Shown: positions 1 to 8,150, counted from the first letter of the stretch. The stretch is DNA of 10,415 nucleotides from JBOFDK01 sp051650305 (GCA_051650305.1 JBOFIT010000132.1:1-10415); one strand, 5' to 3'. Notes: generated by a model not told the origin, from the letters alone. A program made the numbers and translations.

Positions 1-1447
1 GTCGTGCACTTTCACGCTTCTGCTCATCTGTACGATACGCCTCATCATGAACCTTTTCGTTATAGTTCAGATAAATAGGACTAATGTCTTCAAAGACAAG
101 CATCTGTGCAAGGTGTGCCTTATGTCTTTCGATTTCTTGTTGATAAGTTGTATTATCACTTACATCTTCAAGTTCTAGCGGGTCTTTCTTCATATCAAAG
201 AAACGATAATGCTTAAAGTTCTTACTGATAATCAGCTTATAGTCTTTACTTCTTACCATATATTCATAGTAGAAAGGTTGGCCTTCTGCATAGTGGTCTA
301 CACGTAAGCCTTCACATACAGTCATCTCACGCCCTGCTTCTTGGTTCGCTAAGTCTATGCCTTTCATCTCTTGTGGTACTTGTACACCTACTTGACGAAG
401 TAGGGTTGGTGCGATATCTGTATTGTTGCTGATATGCTCATTGATGCACGCTTTGTGTTCATTAGCTGGATACTTCATAATAAGCGGTACCTTAGCCAGT
501 GGATCATACATATAGTTTGCCTTAAGAAGCATATGATGGAAGCCCATATACTCGCCGTGGTCACTGGTATAGAGGATGAGTGTATCTTCATAAAGTCCTT
601 TATCCTTCAACGACTGAACGAGTCTTCCTATATGGTGATCCATATGTGTAATGCTTCCATAATAATGTGCCATAATCTTTCTAAGCTTTGCTTCACTTAA
701 AGTCTTATGATCGAAGTACCCATGACTATGCGCATAGTCCACTTCTGGTACATCTTCTGTATACCCTGGTAAAAGTTCTAATGCATCTGGGTCGTACATC
801 GTATCATAAGGTGCTGGTGGATCGAAAGGATGGTGAGGTTTTACATAGCTTACAAGCATTAAGTTACTTCCTTCTGTCCATCCTTCTAGTTCTTCTAATG
901 CACGGTCTGTAATCCATGTGGTCGAGTGATGTTTCTCGTCTAGATTAGAAACCATAGACCCATCTGTATCCCAGTACGCCTGTGGTGCCTTCTTACGGAA
1001 TTCTTGACGTTGGTCGATGATGTCGTTCTCATCCACAAGTCCTTCTGCCATCAGGTATTTATGGTAGTCATCATCGAATCGTCCATCGCCATCTTGCTCC
1101 GCAAGAATCATCTTATCAAAGCCCATATCTAAGTATGTAGGTGTGGCATGCATCTTCCCTACTGCCACAGTCTTATAACCTTCCTTGCGTAGCACACTTG
1201 CATAAGTCGGTATCCCTACTGGTAAGGTACAGTGGTTACTCCAGCCCAAATGCTGATGGGTATAAAGTCCCGATAAAAGTGAGTACCTTGCTGGTGTACA
1301 TACTGGATAAGTCGTATAATGCTGGTTATGAAGCACTCCATCTCTTGCTATACTATCTAAGTGTGGTGTCTTCACATCTTTGTTGCCATAAGCACCTATA
1401 CAATCATAGCGATGTTGATCACCCATAATGACTAATATATTTTTCAT
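1..1447 (-). CDS. Sulfatase, S1 family, Cys-type (C-terminus cut off by window edge)
   Basis: Predicted formylglycine-dependent sulfatase hydrolysing a sulfate ester, probably on an imported sugar. The frame is open from ATG 1447 to the left edge (482 codons), so only a short C-terminal part should be missing compared with usual S1 sulfatases of about 450-550 residues. Visible family signatures are the N-terminal metal-binding D10-Q11, the sulfatase signature C50-T-P-A-R54 whose Cys50 would be oxidised to formylglycine, the G-K98-M-H100 motif, K203-P-H205-H-P-F, and a second metal site S-D296-H297-G. There is no signal peptide or membrane segment: the chain starts MKNILVIMGDQHRYD, which is already the first beta strand of the fold, so the enzyme should be cytoplasmic. 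The start is supported by a GAAGGA ribosome binding site at 1455-1460. It lies 26 bp after the LacI gene and is presumably co-transcribed with it. Exact substrate (sulfated GlcNAc, Gal or another sugar) cannot be read from sequence. The choice of sulfatase over another alkaline-phosphatase-fold enzyme is firm. Confidence 0.93.
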   Translation of the reverse strand, partial: MKNILVIMGDQHRYDCIGAYGNKDVKTPHLDSIARDGVLHNQHYTTYPVCTPARYSLLSGLYTHQHLGWSNHCTLPVGIPTYASVLRKEGYKTVAVGKMHATPTYLDMGFDKMILAEQDGDGRFDDDYHKYLMAEGLVDENDIIDQRQEFRKKAPQAYWDTDGSMVSNLDEKHHSTTWITDRALEELEGWTEGSNLMLVSYVKPHHPFDPPAPYDTMYDPDALELLPGYTEDVPEVDYAHSHGYFDHKTLSEAKLRKIMAHYYGSITHMDHHIGRLVQSLKDKGLYEDTLILYTSDHGEYMGFHHMLLKANYMYDPLAKVPLIMKYPANEHKACINEHISNNTDIAPTLLRQVGVQVPQEMKGIDLANQEAGREMTVCEGLRVDHYAEGQPFYYEYMVRSKDYKLIISKNFKHYRFFDMKKDPLELEDVSDNTTYQQEIERHKAHLAQMLVFEDISPIYLNYNEKVHDEAYRTDEQKRESAR

Positions 1448-1473
1448 TATTTTATCCTTCTTTCAGTAGCTAT

Positions 1474-2538
1474 TTATTTTCTAGTGGATTGTCTATAAAT
1501 AATGTCGCCTAAAATCTTAATCTCTTCAAAGTGCTTCTCTGGATTATTCACACGCCATACCATCTGCTCTGCTAAACGTTCACCTACTTGTTGAATATCT
1601 ACACCTACAGTGGTTAAGTATTTTTCTCCCATTTTGTCACTTTCCATATCGTCAAATCCTGACACTCTCACATCTTCAGGCACCTTATAGCCTCGTTTCT
1701 CCAACTCATTTATAAGGCTATAAGCAATAGCATCATTGGCACATACAAAAGCTTTCGGTAGCTTTCTTCCTTCCTTATGCATGGATTCTACGATGCCTTC
1801 CACTTCTTTTTCGAAGTAGTAATGACCTTTCTTTGCACCGATAAAACAATACTCATTATCTATCGGTACACCTATTTCATTATGTGCCTTTACAAAGCCT
1901 CGCCATCTTTCCTGGATACTCTTACAGTAGCCTATATCCCCTATAAAGCCTAAGAGTCTATCCTTTTGTTCAATAAGTGTTTTAGTGATTTGGTAAATAC
2001 TTCTACGTCCTTCTATGACGACGATATCCGCTCCGATATCTGCCATCTCTAAATCCAAAGGCATATCAAAGTAAACGGTAGGAAGCTGTACTTTGGTGAT
2101 TTTCTTCACTGTCTCTTTGTTGTAAACGTTAATAACTATGATACCTGCTATATCCCCCGTCTCTATAATATGAGGCAGCTCAAAATTATCGACTTCCTCA
2201 AAAGTTATAAAGTTATAAAGACACTTGTAATCTTTCTCCACAAGCTTTTGCGTGATGCCTTTTATCATCTTTGCCCAAAAGCTTGAAAAATCAGGTGACG
2301 TCGCAATGACAAGTATGTTTTTAGACTGATTTTTAGAAGTGTCTAGAGCGACCTTCATCTCATCATATTCTTCTAATAGCTCAGTAGGTAACTTATCATA
2401 CTTAAGCTTTACAGCTGTATCAATTATTTTATAACGCACCTTTTCAGATACAGTACCTCTGTTGTTCATAACCTTCGATACAGTATTACGCGATATACCT
2501 AATTCATTTGCTATATCATTAATCCCTGCTTTATTCAT
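1474..2538 (-). CDS. LacI-family transcriptional regulator with atypical hinge
   Basis: Probable sugar-responsive regulator of this cluster, 354 residues, the usual LacI length being about 330-350. Residues 5-25 form the helix-turn-helix (INDIANELGISRNTVSKV), followed by NNRGTVSEKVR, the third-helix region typical of the family. Residues from about 74 (NILVIAT) to the end form a periplasmic-binding-protein-like effector domain, with late motifs FVCANDAIAY, SGFDD and TTVGVDIQQVGERLAEQ matching the family. The hinge segment, about residues 48-73, is odd: it is acidic (LPTELLEEYDEMK) and lacks the basic A-R-x-L hinge helix of classical LacI proteins. Start ATG 2538 is preceded by a G-rich Shine-Dalgarno stretch (GGGGGGAAAGGA, 2539-2550). 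The gene sits 23 bp after the GH20 gene and 26 bp before the sulfatase, inside the catabolic cluster, so it likely senses one of the cluster's sugars and controls the cluster, including itself. Its ligand is unknown. Confidence 0.92.
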   Translation of the reverse strand: MNKAGINDIANELGISRNTVSKVMNNRGTVSEKVRYKIIDTAVKLKYDKLPTELLEEYDEMKVALDTSKNQSKNILVIATSPDFSSFWAKMIKGITQKLVEKDYKCLYNFITFEEVDNFELPHIIETGDIAGIIVINVYNKETVKKITKVQLPTVYFDMPLDLEMADIGADIVVIEGRRSIYQITKTLIEQKDRLLGFIGDIGYCKSIQERWRGFVKAHNEIGVPIDNEYCFIGAKKGHYYFEKEVEGIVESMHKEGRKLPKAFVCANDAIAYSLINELEKRGYKVPEDVRVSGFDDMESDKMGEKYLTTVGVDIQQVGERLAEQMVWRVNNPEKHFEEIKILGDIIYRQSTRK

Positions 2539-2561
2539 TCCTTTCCCCCCTTGTGTTTACA

Positions 2562-4448
2562 TCAAGTTCTACCAATTCTATTTGGTGTTACCATTTCAAA
2601 CCACCATGCTGATGCAATAGAAAGTGGATGCTCTTCATCTTTTCTACAATCAAAGCGTAGGCGGTCGTATTCTAACTCTTCAATACAATCTATATGCCCA
2701 TCTACATACTCTTGTAAATACCACAGACTGTTTTCGATACGTGCGTACATACCTCCCATGCGTTGGTCTTGAACTTCAAGCCCTGACATTTTATTTTCTG
2801 TACGCCATTGTGCTCTAAACGCTTGGTGGTATGCTTTCACGTCTTCTAATATCACTTCTAGTTGCTGGATACACTGCTTCATCGCTTCTTTGTCTTTTGC
2901 TTTATACGCATTCTGAAGTCTTACACCAATCTCTGCCTTATTTGAAAGAATCTTTGCATTAAGGTAGATAGGTGTGAAGATATATGCCCACTTCGGATTA
3001 CGTACTCTTGCCTCTTCTAAATCTTTCGCTAATTTTTCATAGAAAGCATTGGTTTCCCCTAAAACCACATGTCTATCAAAGATACCTAGCAGTACATCTT
3101 GGAAGAAGAGATACTTACTTGGATTCACAGAGCATCTACCTGGTGCTGGATTATCTGGTAAGTGGTTCGCACCATCTAACGCTAAGAAATCATCCCAATT
3201 AGCACCTGTAAAGGTCTTGAAACGTTTCTTTAAGAGTGTCTCATCTACTACTTCTTCATAGCAACGCTCTGCATAGTATACGAGGTTTGGTAAAGTCGCA
3301 AAGCTTGCACATTCGCCACCATCATCTCCCCATGCAGTGATAAATACTTCTTTAATGCCATGCTCTATACTAGACTTAAGCCCTTGCTCACTTACATAAA
3401 GACTAAAAGTATTGTCTGGTACTACGCCACGCCATCTCCAAGCCCCACCTGCGAAAATCGTGGTGTTATCTAACTTTTGGTGCTGCTTGATAATACTGTC
3501 ATAGTGACTTTTTTCTTTGTTATAGTAATCCCAGTAGATGATATCTACATCTTTTGGTAGAAGCTCTAGTACTTCATTATCGCCAAGATCACAATCCACA
3601 TCATAATCGCCTGTGGCACTTAAGAGTCTGAAGAACATATCACTCCACATCATTGGTTTCATACCATGTTTACGACATAGCTCCACTACTTTTGTAAGGT
3701 GCTCTACCATGATGCCGATACGTTCTTTATACCCATGCTTTTGCAGGTACTTTCCAAGTCCTAGATTATGCGCCTCATCCATACCGATATTGATACGTCT
3801 AGACTTAAAGTGTGTGGCTGCATGCTTAATCATTGCTTCTATGAATGCATAAGTCTTCTCTTCACCTACTAGTAATATATTGTCACAGTCTGTGATTTCA
3901 TCATAAGTCTTCCATCTAAGTGTAGCTGCTAAATGGGCAAGTGTCTGAATACATGGGATGACTTCCATCCCTAGTGTCTCACCGTAAGCTACTACTTCTT
4001 CAATCTCAGTTACTGTGTAGCTTCCTCTCATATACCCAAAGTATGGATAGCCTTCTAATTCATAGGTATCTTCTGTATAAAGCTGTAATGATTTATATCC
4101 CATAAGCGCTAAATAACGCATTAATCGTTTCACTGTTCCTACCTTTAATACTGCATTACGTGAGCAATCAATCATCATTCCAAGTGCATCAAACTTCGGC
4201 ACTTGCTTGATTGTTTTATATTCTTTATTTATTAAAGCCTCTGTCATCAGTGCTAGTGCTCTGCAATATGTCGCTTCACAAGCATAGCCTAATGTAATGG
4301 CATTGTTTTCAAAGTTAACTTCCAAGCCTTCTTCTATCTTCTCAGCTTGTACTGTGTATTCAAATCCTTGTTGGTCAAAATCAATTTCTTCTAATAAACT
4401 TTGTATCACTTCATACTTAATCGGATGTTTTCCCTCAAATGTTATCAT
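2562..4448 (-). CDS. GH20 beta-N-acetylhexosaminidase, GcnA-like
   Basis: Predicted exo-acting beta-N-acetylhexosaminidase releasing terminal GlcNAc or GalNAc by the substrate-assisted mechanism of GH20. A (beta/alpha)8-type region starts near residue 85 (KFDALGMMIDCSRN) and contains YTEDTYELEGYPYFGYMRG, IPCIQTLAHLAATLRW and the GH20 catalytic pair in NIGMDEAHNLG (D224-E225 counting from ATG 4448). Later come MWSDMFFR, DIIYWDYY, GGAWRWRG and ITAWGDDGGECA, which would line the active site. A helical C-terminal region of about 200 residues follows. The whole matches the architecture and length of streptococcal GcnA (about 627 residues). No signal peptide is seen, so it should be cytoplasmic. 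The frame can be extended to GTG 4457 (631 residues), but that codon lies inside the AAGGTG ribosome binding site, so ATG 4448 (628 residues) is preferred. It follows GH130 after 106 bp that hold a terminator-like hairpin, and precedes lacI by 23 bp. The alternative of another GH20 subgroup is possible. Confidence 0.88.
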   Translation of the reverse strand: MITFEGKHPIKYEVIQSLLEEIDFDQQGFEYTVQAEKIEEGLEVNFENNAITLGYACEATYCRALALMTEALINKEYKTIKQVPKFDALGMMIDCSRNAVLKVGTVKRLMRYLALMGYKSLQLYTEDTYELEGYPYFGYMRGSYTVTEIEEVVAYGETLGMEVIPCIQTLAHLAATLRWKTYDEITDCDNILLVGEEKTYAFIEAMIKHAATHFKSRRINIGMDEAHNLGLGKYLQKHGYKERIGIMVEHLTKVVELCRKHGMKPMMWSDMFFRLLSATGDYDVDCDLGDNEVLELLPKDVDIIYWDYYNKEKSHYDSIIKQHQKLDNTTIFAGGAWRWRGVVPDNTFSLYVSEQGLKSSIEHGIKEVFITAWGDDGGECASFATLPNLVYYAERCYEEVVDETLLKKRFKTFTGANWDDFLALDGANHLPDNPAPGRCSVNPSKYLFFQDVLLGIFDRHVVLGETNAFYEKLAKDLEEARVRNPKWAYIFTPIYLNAKILSNKAEIGVRLQNAYKAKDKEAMKQCIQQLEVILEDVKAYHQAFRAQWRTENKMSGLEVQDQRMGGMYARIENSLWYLQEYVDGHIDCIEELEYDRLRFDCRKDEEHPLSIASAWWFEMVTPNRIGRT

Positions 4449-4454
4449 TTTCTT

Positions 4455-4460
4455 CACCTT
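4455..4460 (-). promoter_or_regulatory. Ribosome binding site that decides the GH20 start
   Basis: AAGGTG on the minus strand lies 6 nt upstream of ATG 4448. The alternative in-frame GTG at 4457 overlaps this element and has only a weak AGAGAT stretch before it. The site therefore favours ATG 4448 as the start of the hexosaminidase. Confidence 0.65.
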
Positions 4461-4498
4461 ATCTCTGTAATTGTTAGTGGTTCAAATAAAAGAAATAC

Positions 4499-4544
4499 AA
4501 AAACGTGTATAAAGTCTCTCTTTTTCAAAAGACACTTTATACAC
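4499..4544 (-). terminator. Terminator-like hairpin between GH130 and GH20 genes
   Basis: Read as minus-strand RNA, 4544-4534 (GUGUAUAAAGU) pairs perfectly with 4515-4505. A G/G mismatch (4533/4516) follows, then six more pairs (UCUUUU with AAGAGA, one G-U) close a GAAA tetraloop at 4526-4523. The stem is followed by GUUUUUG and further U-rich sequence, as in a Rho-independent terminator. It begins 10 nt after the GH130 stop codon. The lower stem is AU-rich, so termination may be partial, leaving the GH20-lacI-sulfatase genes expressed at a lower level by read-through. No convincing separate promoter was seen in the 50 nt between the hairpin and the GH20 start. Confidence 0.62.
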
Positions 4545-4554
4545 TTATCAATTC

Positions 4555-5544
4555 TTATAGAGAGTTATTCTTTATGTATTCTACAAGTTCATCTACTTGT
4601 GCAAAAGCAAGTCCTGTAACTGTATCTGCACATCCGTAGTAGATAGCAATTCTTCCTGTTTCAGCATCTGTAAGTGCTGCACATGGGAATGCTACGTTTG
4701 GAACGTCACCTACACACTCGTATAACTCTTGTGGTGAAAGTAAGTAAGGTTTTGTTCTGTATTTGACAATCCATGGTTTTTCAAGATCTAAGATCGCTGC
4801 ACCAAAGCTATATACGAATCCGTTACAGCTATTAAGTACACCATGGTAAATCATAAGCCACCCTTCAGATGTCTCGATAGGAATTGGGCCTGCACCAATC
4901 TTTGTTGATTGCCATGCTGAATCATCACCTTTGATTGTAGACATTACATGTCTGTGTCTGCCCCAGAATTCCATATCTGGTGATTGACTGTAGAAGATAT
5001 CGCCGAATGGTGTGTGTCCTGTATCTGATGGTCTACTTACCATTCCGTATAAACCATTGATTTTTCTTGGGAACATAACACCATTTCTATTGTATGGTAA
5101 GAATGCGTTCTCAACTTGTGTAAATGTCTTGAAATCGAATGTGTATGCTACACCGATTGTTGGACCGTGGTAACCATTACACCATGTCACGTAGTATCTA
5201 TCTTCAATGAAGCATACACGTGGGTCATAACGATATTCTCTATTTAAGATTTCTGGATCTTCACCTTCGAATACGATTGGCTCATGATTGATTGCCCAAT
5301 CAATACCATCTTTACTGAATCCTGCGAAGATATCCATACTTCTTGATTTACTGTCACATCTGAATACACCAGCAAAGCCGTCTCCAAAAGGTACTACTGC
5401 ACTATTGAAAATACTATTAGATGATGGAATGTGATTTCTTTTGATTACAGGGTTGTTTGAATATCTCCATACAACGTCTGTACATCCTTCTGGTTTGTCT
5501 TGCCAAGGGATATTTGGAAGGGCATTGCCTATAATTTTTGTCAT
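4555..5544 (-). CDS. GH130 family beta-mannoside phosphorylase
   Basis: Predicted inverting glycoside phosphorylase that cleaves a beta-mannoside with inorganic phosphate, giving alpha-mannose-1-phosphate and a shortened acceptor. The 329-residue length is usual for GH130. Motifs along the five-bladed propeller are RNHIPSSNSIFNSAVVPFGD (residues 36-55), GVFRCD (59-64), YDPRV (106-110), whose D107 corresponds to the family's single general acid in my reading, NGYHGPTIGVAYT, FPRKINGLYGMVSRPSD (158-174), KIGAGPIPIETSEGWLMIYHGV (215-236) and a C-terminal NVAFPCAA plus IYYGCADT. No signal peptide, so cytoplasmic. Start ATG 5544 has an AAAGGAG ribosome binding site at 5552-5558. It follows the binding-protein gene by 67 bp, containing a hairpin, and is followed by a terminator-like hairpin, so it may be transcribed mainly with the transporter. 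Known activities in the family include mannosyl-glucose, beta-1,4- and beta-1,2-mannooligosaccharide and mannosyl-GlcNAc phosphorolysis. The neighbouring hexosaminidase makes Man-beta-1,4-GlcNAc an attractive but unproven substrate. Confidence 0.9.
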   Translation of the reverse strand: MTKIIGNALPNIPWQDKPEGCTDVVWRYSNNPVIKRNHIPSSNSIFNSAVVPFGDGFAGVFRCDSKSRSMDIFAGFSKDGIDWAINHEPIVFEGEDPEILNREYRYDPRVCFIEDRYYVTWCNGYHGPTIGVAYTFDFKTFTQVENAFLPYNRNGVMFPRKINGLYGMVSRPSDTGHTPFGDIFYSQSPDMEFWGRHRHVMSTIKGDDSAWQSTKIGAGPIPIETSEGWLMIYHGVLNSCNGFVYSFGAAILDLEKPWIVKYRTKPYLLSPQELYECVGDVPNVAFPCAALTDAETGRIAIYYGCADTVTGLAFAQVDELVEYIKNNSL

Positions 5545-5566
5545 ACTTCTACTCCTTTTACTTCAT

Positions 5567-5596
5567 ATCTAGGAGCTCGTTTACGAACCCCTAGAT
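5567..5596 (-). promoter_or_regulatory. Intercistronic RNA hairpin between binding-protein and GH130 genes
   Basis: Minus-strand RNA from 5596 to 5567 folds into a continuous 13-bp stem with a UAAA loop: outer AUCUAGG with CCUAGAU, then a G-U, a G-C, a U-G and UCG with CGA. The two wobble pairs become A/C mismatches in the plus-strand reading, so the full helix exists only in the transcript of this operon. It starts 15 nt after the binding-protein stop and ends 8 nt before the GH130 ribosome binding site. No U-tract follows, so it is not a typical terminator. An mRNA-stabilising or processing role that raises binding-protein expression is likely by analogy with other ABC transporter operons. 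Confidence 0.6.
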
Positions 5597-5611
5597 TACC
5601 TGATTTCTAAT

Positions 5612-7129
5612 TTATTTGTTCGCTGCTACATAAGCATCGATTTGTGTTTGCATTTCATCCATAACTTTTTGAAGACCTGCTTGATGTAATTTTCCATTGA
5701 ATTCATCAAGTACACCTTTAACGTCTGCTACACTACCTGTAAAGATTTGTGAGTAGTATTGTTGGCAAAGGTTTTTGATTGCTGACATTTCATTCTTCAC
5801 TGATTCACCATCGAATGCGAAACCGAATAATGGTGCTACATCTGCTGAATCATTGAATGCTTCGAATTGTGTCCATTTATCTGCTGGATCTGGATCTACA
5901 GTGTAACCAATGAAGTGGTTACCAAGTGTGTAAGATGGCATTTTGTAATCTGCTGACTTATCAAGCATCTTGATTGAGTTGTCACCTGTTTTTTCGTAGT
6001 GTACACCTTCAATACCGTATGTAAGTAAGTTTTTCACGTATGCATCTGTATTCATTAAGTTTAAGAATTCTACAGATTTACCTGGGTTTTTAGATGTTAC
6101 TGATACTGCATGCATAGAACCCATTGAAGAACCTGTAGCTGCTACTGGCTTAGATACTGGTACTACAGATACTGGATACTTATCAGCTCTTTCCCAGATT
6201 TGCTCTGCGTATGGTTGGTAGTGACCGAAGTCTACGAATGATGGTTTTGGTTTTTGTGGATTTGTAGGTGCATCTGCTGGTACATATCCTTTTTCATAGA
6301 ATTCTCTCATCTTCATACAGAATTCTAATGCGTATTCTGTTTCTAATGGGTTAATTACTTTGTAAATGTCATCTCCATAGTATGCTGTACCTGATGGAAT
6401 CATTTCACTTGCATGCATATCGAATGGTGCGTAGAATACTGGTTTTAAACCATTTTTATTAACACCAAGTGTTGCAATGTTTGGAGCAACTTCTTTAGCT
6501 TTTGCTAAAAGTGGCTCAAGCTCATCAAGAGTTGAGATCATAGCTGGTAATTCAATACCCATTTTGTCTACTAGCTCTGTAGAGAACTTATATGTAGGTG
6601 CCCATGGTAATTCTTTTTGTGATGGTACAGCGTAGATTTTCCCATCGATTTTGATACCTTCCCAGAACTTCTCATCGATAGCTGCCATCATTTCCTTACC
6701 TTCATTTTCAAGGTATGGTGTTAAGTCAAGGAATGCACCTCTTGAAGCATTCATAACGTATGGGTTGTCACCGCTTGATGTGAAACAGATATCAAATGCT
6801 TCACCTGAGTTAATCATAACTGGCATTTTTTCATTGTAATCTGCATAAGACATTGCTGTGATTTTTACTGTTGCATTGATTTTATCTAGAAGGTATTTGT
6901 TAAGTTCATCTTGTACCTTTTGTAAATCTGCTGGTGCTTGTGATGCTACTGTATACCATACTAATTCTGTTGGTGCTTCTGTTTTATTGCCTTCTTCTTT
7001 ATTAGAACCGCTTGTTTGTGCCCCAGTTGTTCCCTCATTTTTATTGCCACCTGAACATCCTGTAAGTGCCGCACTCACGAACATAAGTGATGCAAGTGCA
7101 AGTGTTGATAAACGTAATGTTTTTGACAT
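5612..7129 (-). CDS. ABC transporter solute-binding lipoprotein, LplA-like
   Basis: Extracytoplasmic carbohydrate-binding lipoprotein of 505 residues that would capture an oligosaccharide and deliver it to the two permeases encoded just upstream. Residues 1-24 are a lipoprotein signal peptide with lipobox L22-T-G-C25, where Cys25 would be lipidated. A polar Gly/Ser/Asn/Lys/Glu linker (about 26-53) tethers the protein to the membrane. The two-lobed binding domain begins near ELVWYTVASQAPADLQKVQDELNKYL-like sequence (from about 56). The C-terminal part (FAFDGESVKNEMSAIK, then repeated amphipathic segments to the end) resembles the DUF3502 domain of LplA/LipO-type binding proteins. Start ATG 7129 has a strong GAGGAGGA ribosome binding site at 7137-7144. 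The order permease-permease-binding protein fits Gram-positive CUT1-like polysaccharide and oligosaccharide importers. The bound sugar cannot be read from sequence; adjacent enzymes suggest a beta-mannosyl and/or beta-GlcNAc glycan. Confidence 0.93.
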   Translation of the reverse strand: MSKTLRLSTLALASLMFVSAALTGCSGGNKNEGTTGAQTSGSNKEEGNKTEAPTELVWYTVASQAPADLQKVQDELNKYLLDKINATVKITAMSYADYNEKMPVMINSGEAFDICFTSSGDNPYVMNASRGAFLDLTPYLENEGKEMMAAIDEKFWEGIKIDGKIYAVPSQKELPWAPTYKFSTELVDKMGIELPAMISTLDELEPLLAKAKEVAPNIATLGVNKNGLKPVFYAPFDMHASEMIPSGTAYYGDDIYKVINPLETEYALEFCMKMREFYEKGYVPADAPTNPQKPKPSFVDFGHYQPYAEQIWERADKYPVSVVPVSKPVAATGSSMGSMHAVSVTSKNPGKSVEFLNLMNTDAYVKNLLTYGIEGVHYEKTGDNSIKMLDKSADYKMPSYTLGNHFIGYTVDPDPADKWTQFEAFNDSADVAPLFGFAFDGESVKNEMSAIKNLCQQYYSQIFTGSVADVKGVLDEFNGKLHQAGLQKVMDEMQTQIDAYVAANK

Positions 7130-7195
7130 AGTAAAATCCTCCTCTAAAATGATTACCTTTTTTTGATATTTCGTGAAACTTATATATATTGCCTC

Positions 7196-8137
7196 TTATC
7201 CCTTTACCGCCCCTACAGTAAGCCCACTAACGAAGTATTTTTGGAAAAATGGATAAGCACATGCAATCGGTAAAGTAGAAATAACTACAATGGCCATTTT
7301 TGCTGATTCTGTTGGTAAGTTAGCCATTGAGTCTAAGAAACCTGCACCCATCATATCTGCATTTTGAGATAAGAACTGCATATTTCTTTCGATTTGCATC
7401 AATAAGTATTGAAGTGTATAGAGTGATGGTTTATCTGTGTAAAGCATTGATGGCATCCATTGATTCCAATATGCAAGTGTAAGGAAGAGACCGATTGTCG
7501 CAATACCTGGCACTGTAATTGGAAGTACAATTTGGAAGAAAGTCTTGAATTCATTGGCACCATCAATACGTGCAGATTCGATAATTTCATCTGGTACTGT
7601 TGTTTTAATGAATGTTCTAAGAACGATAATATTGAAAGCTGATACAGCTCCTGGAATAATCAGTGCAAGTAATGTGTTTTTCCAGTCAAGTACACGTGTG
7701 ATTAACATATAACGTGCAACCATACCACCATTGAAAAGCATTGTAATAAGCATTACATATGTAAGAAACTTTTGAAGCTTGAATTCTTTTCTAGCAAGTA
7801 CATAAGCAAATGTTGCTGTAAAGCAAAGCCCTGCTAGTGTACCTAATACTGTTACAATGATTGAATTGATAAATGCTTGAATAAGTAGACCACCATCTGC
7901 TAATACGTGTTTGTACGCACCAAGCGACCACTCTTCTGGTATAAATCTGAAACCATTTGCATTGATTGCAGCTTCACTTGTGAAAGAGATGATTACTACA
8001 AATCCAAGTGGCACGATACATAATAATGCAAGTATGATAAATACTGCTAAAATAACTAAGTTAGTCTTTTTGTTAACCTGTAAAAATTTATTATCTGCAT
8101 CTGGAAAATCTTCGATTTTCTTTTTTCTAAATAACAT
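7196..8137 (-). CDS. ABC sugar transporter permease, LplC/YtcP-type
   Basis: Inner-membrane permease subunit of 313 residues, the usual length for the CUT1 group. After a charged cytoplasmic N-terminus (MLFRKKK..., 1-24) comes a first membrane helix at about 27-51, followed by further segments at about 88-113, 125-147, 156-175, 211-227 and 281-297. The EAA-type loop that contacts the ATPase is at 187-210 (ESARIDGANEFKTFFQIVLP), with the conserved Gly193. The chain ends in FQKYFVSGLTVGAVKG, the typical C-terminus of this family (FvkGvtvGavKG). Start ATG 8137 follows a GAAGGAG ribosome binding site at 8144-8150 that abuts the stop codon of the first permease; the 13-bp gap suggests coupled translation. 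It is the second half of the permease pair; the binding-protein gene follows after 66 bp. No substrate specificity can be deduced. Confidence 0.93.
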   Translation of the reverse strand: MLFRKKKIEDFPDADNKFLQVNKKTNLVILAVFIILALLCIVPLGFVVIISFTSEAAINANGFRFIPEEWSLGAYKHVLADGGLLIQAFINSIIVTVLGTLAGLCFTATFAYVLARKEFKLQKFLTYVMLITMLFNGGMVARYMLITRVLDWKNTLLALIIPGAVSAFNIIVLRTFIKTTVPDEIIESARIDGANEFKTFFQIVLPITVPGIATIGLFLTLAYWNQWMPSMLYTDKPSLYTLQYLLMQIERNMQFLSQNADMMGAGFLDSMANLPTESAKMAIVVISTLPIACAYPFFQKYFVSGLTVGAVKG

Positions 8138-8150
8138 AACCTTCTCCTTC

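Noticed and set aside
434..1428. Several plus-strand open frames opposite the sulfatase
   Set aside because: The minus-strand frame is continuous and has every sulfatase motif; the opposite frames lack ribosome binding sites and protein-like composition.
2545..2562. Possible small inverted repeat (CTTG...CAAG) upstream of lacI
   Set aside because: Only four base pairs per arm, and it overlaps the end of the hexosaminidase coding region.
6858..7166. Plus-strand frame of 102 codons opposite the binding-protein N-terminus
   Set aside because: It is the antisense shadow of the lipoprotein signal peptide and linker, whose lipobox and strong ribosome binding site are unambiguous.
7130..7195. Possible hairpin between the second permease and the binding-protein gene
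   Set aside because: Only a four-bp TTTC/GAAA pairing with a two-base loop, too short to form a stable structure.
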